A stretch of DNA of 64,000 bases from Ampullaceana balthica (lineage: Eukaryota; Mollusca; Gastropoda; Lymnaeidae), in assembly GCA_944989445.1 (NCBI GenBank), contig CALYLW010000130.1, positions 2,156,166-2,220,165 on the forward strand. Reading direction: 5' to 3'. The notes beneath the pieces were generated by a model. It ran no database searches and had not been told where the DNA came from. It worked only from the letters and a program-made list of their open reading frames with translations. Both the position numbers and the translations under genes were made by a program. Positions 57,641 to 64,000 of this stretch are shown one piece after another. Each line of letters begins with the position of its first letter. The first letter of the stretch is position 1.

Positions 57641-57839
57641 TCTTGAAATGCAGGGGAGCTCTTTGTTGTTTTTTTACATGCGTGTCTGAACAACTGAATT
57701 TTAGCCTTCATTAAGTAGGTGGCCATAAGCTGTAGGTAAGGTCTGCTCCTTTGGGTCCGCTAACCCGCACAAGGCGCGAACACTGATTTAATCTAAGAGA
57801 GAAACAGAAGGGCAAGATGCCTATCTAGATGAAGGAGAT

Positions 57840-58114
57840 GGGCCGTCCATAAAGTACGTCACGCTGCAGAGGTGGGAAGGGGGTGTAAGAAAGTGTGACA
57901 GCTTGTGACAGGGGGGAGGCGGGGGGTCCGGCCATGTGTGACGTCACGGTGTTAAATATAATTTTAATTAATTTGTAATAAAAACAAACATTTTTGTTCG
58001 AAAGTGTGACGTACTTTAGGGGGGGGGGTGTCCGAGATGTGTGACAGTTTGTGACAGGGGGAGGGGGAGTTAAAAATGGTCAAAAATAGCGTGACGTTCT
58101 TTATGGACGGCCCC
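57840..58114. mobile_element. GGGCCGTCCATAAA-type MITE, complete
   Basis: Begins gggccgtccataaagtacg and ends cgttctttatggacggcccc, near-perfect inverse ends. Inside are tandem tgtgacagnttgtgacaggg blocks on both halves and cgtcacg/gtgacgtac motifs. 275 bp with no ORF. A well-known shape of animal MITE, though I do not assign a superfamily. Flanks contain gagatg and agatgag but no clean target duplication is readable. Confidence 0.88.
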
Positions 58115-58794
58115 AGATGAGATCGGCAAGAAATACGCTTTGTTTGTCCAATGAGGAGGCGATGGTTAAAAGAATGTTAACAACATTTCCTTCCCTTGTT
58201 GTATTTACATTATTCATTGTTAAAAACTCACAGTCCATAAAAACTACGTCATTCTCAATGACGTCATGGACAATCGCCTTCTTTTTTCATCTTGATTTTT
58301 TAAAAATTGCTTCAAGCTACATGTTGGCGAGTATTTTTAAATCAACAAAAACTACGCCCTGCATTCACATAAAACCAACGCCCCGCCGGTTAGATATGGT
58401 CGCTCTCGACAAAGGTCGGACCATGTAAATTCACCCTCACACGAGTAGTCCCCTACGTCTGATTTCTCTTTGGTTGCTTTATCTTTCCCCTTTTTCCATT
58501 TCTCTCTGTCACTTAGATGGCCGCGGAGAACGAACTAGCCGCGGAGTGGCGGCAACCTTACAACAATTATTGGCAAACGGTAGATTGGAATAGTCACAAC
58601 ATGTTTGGAATGATCTCCCTTTGGCTTGTGAATGAAGTTCGTATTTGGACTTCGTTTTAATTGATATAGTGGCCTTTGTACATTTGCTTCCTGGTACCTC
58701 AATATGTTATGTCTTGACATTTTACTTTACTCACACTTCAGTTTTATCTCCACGTGATGTGCCATTTTGTTTAAACGTCTTCTTAGTTTAAATT
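58115..58794. other. non-coding, no gene seen
   Basis: Contains a 103-residue plus frame (58117-58428) without recognisable domain or start context; likely chance. Confidence 0.4.
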
Positions 58795-61700
58795 AGTCCT
58801 ACCCGACCTTAAAGCCTTAGTCCTACCTGACCTTAAAGCCTTAGTCCTACCTGACCTTAAAGCCTTAGTCCTACCCGACCTTAGAGCCTTAGTCCTACCC
58901 GACCTTAGAGCCTTAGTCCTACCCGACCTTAGAGCCTTAGTCCTACCTGACCTTAAAGCCTTAGTCCTACCTGACCTTAAAGCCTTAGTCCTACCCGACC
59001 TTAGAGCCTTAGTCCTACCAGACCTTACAGCCTTAGTCCTACCCGACCTTAGAGCCTTAGTCCTACCTGACCTTAAAGCCTTAGTCCTACCCGACCTTAG
59101 AGCCTTAGTCCTACCCGACCTTAGAGCCTTAGTCCTACCCGACCTTAGAGCCTTAGTCCTACCCGACCTTAGAGCCTTAGTCCTACCCGACCTTAGAGCC
59201 TTAGTCCTACCCGACCTTAGAGCCTTAGTCCTACCCGACCTTAGAGCCTTAGTCCTACCTGACCTTAGAGCCTTAGTCCTACCCGACCTTAGAGCCTTAG
59301 TCCTACCCGACCTTAGTGCATTAGTCCTACCCGACCTTAGAGCCTTAGTCCTACCCGACCTTAGTGCATTAGTCCTACCCGACCTTAGAGCCTTAGTCCT
59401 ACCCGACCTTAGTGCATTAGTCCTACCCGACCTTAGAGCCTTAGTCCTACCCGACCTTAGTGCATTAGTCCTACCCGACCTTAGAGCCTTAGTCCTACCC
59501 GACCTTAGTGCATTAGTCCTACCCGACCTTAGAGCCTTAGTCCTACCCGACCTTAGTGCATTAGTCCTACCCGACCTTAGAGCCTTAGTCCTACCCGACC
59601 TTAGTGCATTAGTCCTACCCGACCTTAGAGCCTTAGTCCTACCCGACCTTAGTGCATTAGTCCTACCCGACCTTAGAGCCTTAGTCCTACCCGACCTTAG
59701 TGCATTAGTCCTACCCGACCTTAGTGCATTAGTCCTACGCGACCTTAGTGCATTAGTCCTACCCGACCTTAGAGCCTTAGTCCTACCCGACCTTAGGGCA
59801 TTAGTCCTACCCGACCTTAGAGCCTTAGTCCTACCCGACCTTAGAGCCTTAGTCCTACCCGACCTTAAAGCCTTAGTCCTACCCGACCTTAAAGCCTTAG
59901 TCCTTCCCGACCTTAAAGCCTTAGTCCTACCCGACCTTAGAGCCTTAGTCCTACCCGACCTTAGAGCCTTAGTCCTACCCGACCTTAGAGCCTTAGTGCT
60001 ACCCGACCTTAGAGCCTTAGTCCTACCCGACCTTAGTGCATTAGTCCTACCCGACCTTAGAGCCTTAGTCCTACCCGACCTTAAAGCCTTAGTCCTACCC
60101 GACCTTAGTGCATTAGTCCTACCCGACCTTAAAGCCTTAGTCCTACCTGACCGTAAAGCCTTAGTTCTACCCGACCTTAGTGCATTAGTCCTACCCGACC
60201 TTAGTGCATTAGTCCTACCCGACCTTAAAGCCTTAGTCCTACCTGACCTTAAAGCCTTAGTCCTACCCGACCTTAGTGCATTAGTCCTACCCGACCTTAA
60301 AGCCTTAGTCCTACCCGACCTTAGTGCATTAGTCCTACCCGACCTTAGTGCATTAGTCCTACCCGACCTTAAAGCCTTAGTCCTACCCGACCTTAGTGCA
60401 TTAGTCCTACCCGACCTTAAAGCCTTAGTCCTACCTGACCTTAAAGCCTTAGTTCTACCCGACCTTAGTGCATTAGTCCTACCCGACCTTAGTGCATTAG
60501 TCCTACCCGACCTTAAAGCCTTAGTCCTACCTGACCTTAAAGCCTTAGTCCTACCCGACCTTAGTGCATTAGTCCTACCCGACCTTAGTGCCTTAGTCCT
60601 ACCTGACCTTAAGGCCATTAGTCCTACCCGACCTTAGTGCCTTAGTCCTACCTGACCTTAAAGCCTTAGTCCTACCCGACCTTAGTGCATTAGTCCTACC
60701 CGACCTTAGTGCATTAGTCCTACCCGACCTTAGTGCCTTAGTCCTACCCGACCTTAAAGCCTTAGTCCTACCCGACCTTAGTGCATTATTCCTACCCGAC
60801 CTTAGTGCATTAGTCCTAGCCGACCTTAGTGCCTTAGTCCTACCTGACCTTAAAGCCTTAGTCCTACCCGACCTTAGTGCATTAGTCCTACCCGACCTTA
60901 GTGCCTTCGTCCTACCTGACCTTAAAGCCTTAGTCCTACCCAACCTTAGTGCATTAGTCCTACCCGACCTTAGTGCCTTAGTCCTACCTGACCTTAAAGC
61001 CTTAGTCCTACCCGACCTTAGTGCATTAGTCCTACCCGACCTTAGTGCCTTAGTCCTACCTGACCTTAAAGCCTTAGTCCTACCTGACCTTAAAGCCTTA
61101 GTCCTACCCGACCTTAGTGCATTAGTCCTACCCGACCTTAGTGCCTTAGTACTACCTGACCTTAGAGCCTTAGTCCTACCCGACCTTAGAGCCTTAGTCC
61201 TACCCGACCTTAGTGCATTAGTCCTACCCGACCTTAGAGCCTTAGTCCTACCCGACCTTAGTGCATTAGTCCTACCCGACCTTAGAGCCTTAGTCCTACC
61301 CGACCTTAGTGCATTAGTCCTACCCGACCTTAGAGCCTTAGTCCTACCCGACCTTAGTGCATTAGTCCTACCCGACCTTAGAGCCTTAGTCCTACCCGAC
61401 CTTAGTGCATTAGTCCTACCCGACCTTAGAGCCTTAGTCCTACCCGACCTTAGTGCATTAGTCCTACCCGACCTTAGAGCCTTAGTCCTACCCGACCTTA
61501 GTGCATTAGTCATACCCGACCTTAGAGCCTTAGTCCTACCCGACCTTAGTGCATTAGTCCTACCCGACCTTAGAGCCTTAGTCCTACCCGACCTTAGTGC
61601 ATTAGTCCTACCCGACCTTAGTGCATTAGTCCTACCCGACCTTAGTGCATTAGTCCTACCCGACCTTAGAGCCTTAGTCCTACCCGACCTTAGTGCATTA

Positions 61701-63453
61701 GTCCTACCCGACATTAGAGCCTTAGTCCTACCCGACCTTAGAGCCTTAGTCCTACCCGACCTTAAAGCCTTAGTCCTACCCGACCTTAAAGCCTTAGTCC
61801 TACCCGACCTTAAAGCCTTAGTCCTACCCGACCTTAGAGCCTTAGTCCTACCCGACCTTAGAGCCTTAGTCCTACCCGACCTTAGAGCCTTAGTCCTACC
61901 CGACCTTAGAGCCTTAGTCCTACCCGACCTTAGTGCATTAGTCCTACCCGACCTTAGAGCCTTAGTCCTACCCGACCTTAAAGCCTTAGTCCTACCCGAC
62001 CTTAGTGCATTAGTCCTACCCGACCTTAAAGCCTTAGTCCTTCCTGACCGTAAAGCCTTAGTTCTACCCGACCTTAGTGCATTAGTCCTACCCGACCTTA
62101 GTGCATTAGTCCTACCCGACCTTAAAGCCTTAGTCCTACCTGACCTTAAAGCCTTAGTCCTACCCGACCTTAGTGCATTAGTCCTACCCGACCTTGAAGC
62201 CTTAGTCCTACCCGACCTTAGTGCATTAGTCCTACCCGACCTTAGTGCATTAGTCCTACCCGACCTTAAAGCCTTAGTCCTACCCGACCTTAGTGCATTA
62301 GTCCTACCCGACCTTAAAGCCTTAGTCCTACCTGACCTTAAAGCCTTAGTTCTACCCGACCTTAGTGCATTAGTCCTACCCTACCTTAGTGCATTAGTCC
62401 TACCCGACCTTAGTGCATTATTCCTACCCGACCTTAGTGCATTAGTCCTACCCGACCTTAGTGCCTTAGTCCTACCTGACCTTAAAGCCTTAGTCCTACC
62501 CGACCTTAGTGCATTAGTCCTACCCGACCTTAGTGCCTTAGTCCTACCTGACCTTAAAGCCTTAGTCCTACCCGACCTTAGTGCATTAGTCCTACCCGAC
62601 CTTAGAGCCTTAGTCCTACCCGACCTTAAAGCCTTAGTCCTACCTGACCTTAAAGCCTTAGTTCTACCCGACCTTAGTGCATTAGTCCTACCCTACCTTA
62701 GTGCATTAGTCCTACCCGACCTTAAAGCCTTAGTCCTACCTGACCTTAAAGCCTTAGTCCTACCCGACCTTAGTGCATTAGTCCTACCCGACCTTAGTGC
62801 CTTAGTCCTACCTGACCTTAAAGCCTTAGTCCTACCCGACCTTAGTGCATTAGTCCTACCCGACCTTAGTGCCTTAGTCCTACCTGACCTTAAAGCCTTA
62901 GTCCTACCCGACCTTAGTGCATTAGTCCTACCCGACCTTAGTGCATTAGTCCTACCCGACCTTAGTACCTTAGTCCTACCTGACCTTAAAGCCTTAGTCC
63001 TACCCGACCTTAGTGCATTATTCCTACCCGACCTTAGTGCATTAGTCCTACCCGACCTTAGTGCCTTAGTCCTACCTGACCTTAAAGCCTTAGTCCTACC
63101 CGACCTTAGTGCATTAGTCCTACCCGACCTTAGTGCCTTAGTCCTACCCTGACCTTAAAGCCTTAGTCCTACCCGACCTTAGTGCATTAGTCCTACCCGA
63201 CCTTAGAGCCTTAGTCCTACCCGATCTTAGAGCCTTAGTCCTACCCGACCTTAGAGCCTTAGTCCTACCCTACCTTAGTGCCTTAGTCCTACCTGACCTT
63301 AAAGCCTTAGTCCTACCCGACCTTAGAGCCTTAGTCCTACCCGATCTTAGAGCCTTAGTCCTACCCGACCTTAGAGCCTTAGTCCTACCCGACCTTAGAG
63401 CCTTAGTCCTACCCGATCTTAGAGCCTTAGTCCTACCCGACCTTAGAGCCTTA
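58795..63453. repeat. 24-bp satellite-like array, ~194 units, with higher-order structure
   Basis: 4.66 kb of a 24-bp unit: agtcctacccgacctta followed by gagcctt, aagcctt (often with cctga), gtgcatt or gtgcctt. Single-base indels occur at about 60615 and 63149. Unit types form patterns: perfect alternation of gagcctt and gtgcatt at 59300-59700 and again at 61200-61610, and an identical order of about 15 unit types from 60151 and from 62048, both 1,897 bp apart. Minus frames of 611 and 371 residues (an ALRSGRTK/ALRSGRTN octapeptide) are open only because the period is divisible by three and stops are absent. Confidence 0.98.
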
Positions 63454-63717
63454 TTTCCTATCCCATCCTATCTTGTTTCTGTAATACTCCAGTCTGTTAG
63501 AAATATCCTTTGATTTTACCGACATGTTGACAGGTGTATAAACAAAACAATAAGTATTAGCCGTCAATGTTCCATGTAAGTAGCTGTCAATGTTCCCATA
63601 TAAGTAGTCGCTATTTTGCCCTGTAAGGCTAACGTTGCCTGCAAAGTTGCGTAACATTCTTATTTTGAGCCAAATTATATATCCCAGAAACGCAGGTATA
63701 TGATCCTTAACAAGATT
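63454..63717. other. non-coding, no gene seen
   Basis: Short repeat of gtcaatgttcc-like and taagtag words at 63563-63610. A 68-residue minus frame has no domain. Confidence 0.4.
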
Positions 63718-63806
63718 TGCTGCGCTGTAACTCTAAACTGCAGAGCGAGGTCGGTAAAATATCCGAGCGGCCGCGGAGCCGCGCAGCTTAAATGGAACAT
63801 TGGTAG
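63718..63806. repeat. GC-box dispersed repeat, inverted fragment
   Basis: tgctgcgctgtaactctaaa, then gagcggccgcgg and agccgcgcagcttaaatgga followed by acattgg; on the minus strand this starts tgttccatttaagctgcgcg like the repeats at 2995-3300. Confidence 0.55.
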
Positions 63807-64000
63807 TCGCCACACCAAACTTTCGCCCACCTCCTGACCCCCATCTCCCACAGCACATCAAAGGACATGTCAGAGGTGGGGGGGGGGCGATGAAGTCAGC
63901 GGTCATCCTGTCTGGTAGTTGGTTCTGAGCTGGAAGACGCGTGCTGCCATCAAAAGACTGACGTCCGACGCAGGGTCAAGTGAGTGGTCAGCTGTGTTGA
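63807..64000. other. non-coding, no gene seen
   Basis: Unique sequence with a G-run at 63878-63888. Confidence 0.4.

Noticed and set aside
58783..60618. 611-residue minus-strand open frame (Arg/Ser-rich octapeptide repeat), and a 371-residue one at 60599-61714
   Set aside because: It is the 24-bp array read in frame. Other frames are open as well (213 residues on plus), there is no non-repeat coding sequence at either end, and single-base indels shift the frame without consequence elsewhere in the array.

Overview
The window is eukaryotic, repeat-rich intergenic or intronic DNA. No intact protein-coding gene of the host can be supported. Degraded LINEs, several hAT families with 8-bp target duplications, a Tigger/pogo-like relic, a Helitron-like candidate, fold-back MITEs and very many minisatellites point to an animal genome. 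The LINE and transposase types, the CGTCCATAAA-type MITEs and the minisatellite load fit a marine invertebrate, most likely a mollusc (a gastropod is my guess). That assignment is inference, not a sequence match.

Layout. 1-5.5 kb: diverged dispersed repeats, a 36-bp array, a 14/28-bp array, a tandem GC-box repeat and a complete fold-back (palindromic) element. 5.9-9.2 kb: a LINE with endonuclease and reverse transcriptase (RT) domains, broken by frameshifts and cut off at its 3' side by a half copy of the same fold-back element. 9.5-12.4 kb: four minisatellites (21, 40, 22 and 19 bp) and a small LINE tail. 13-18 kb: a hAT MITE with a perfect target duplication, a ~600-bp dispersed repeat, the end of a second hAT family, a 2.3-kb degenerate BED-finger hAT transposon on the minus strand, and another hAT MITE. 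19-28 kb: LINE 3' tails, arrays of 44, 27, 24, 14, 20 and 54 bp, a Helitron-like element, the second copy of the ~600-bp repeat and GA/TA microsatellites. 30-33 kb: a non-autonomous hAT and a Tigger-like relic. 36-38.7 kb: 15-bp and 27-bp arrays and two MITEs. 39.6-46.3 kb: a hAT carrying an internal 190-bp duplication, then a stack of nested transposons (hAT in hAT, with fragments, MITEs and a 0.5-kb insertion). 46.7-58.1 kb: more minisatellites, CA/TG microsatellites and MITEs. 58.8-63.5 kb: a 4.66-kb array of a 24-bp unit (about 194 copies) with a visible higher-order duplication of about 1.9 kb.

Tandem arrays make up roughly 14-15 kb of the 64 kb by my hand count. Most long open frames in the window are by-products of arrays whose period is a multiple of three. 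The genes do not work together in a pathway. They are remnants of independent mobile elements (retrotransposon endonuclease/RT and hAT transposases), none apparently still functional in this copy. I found no convincing new biological system. The most interesting signals are structural: the nested transposon stack with readable target duplications, the higher-order 24-bp array, an invariant 24-bp array, an array bracketed by one divergent unit type, and several dispersed repeat families I cannot name.
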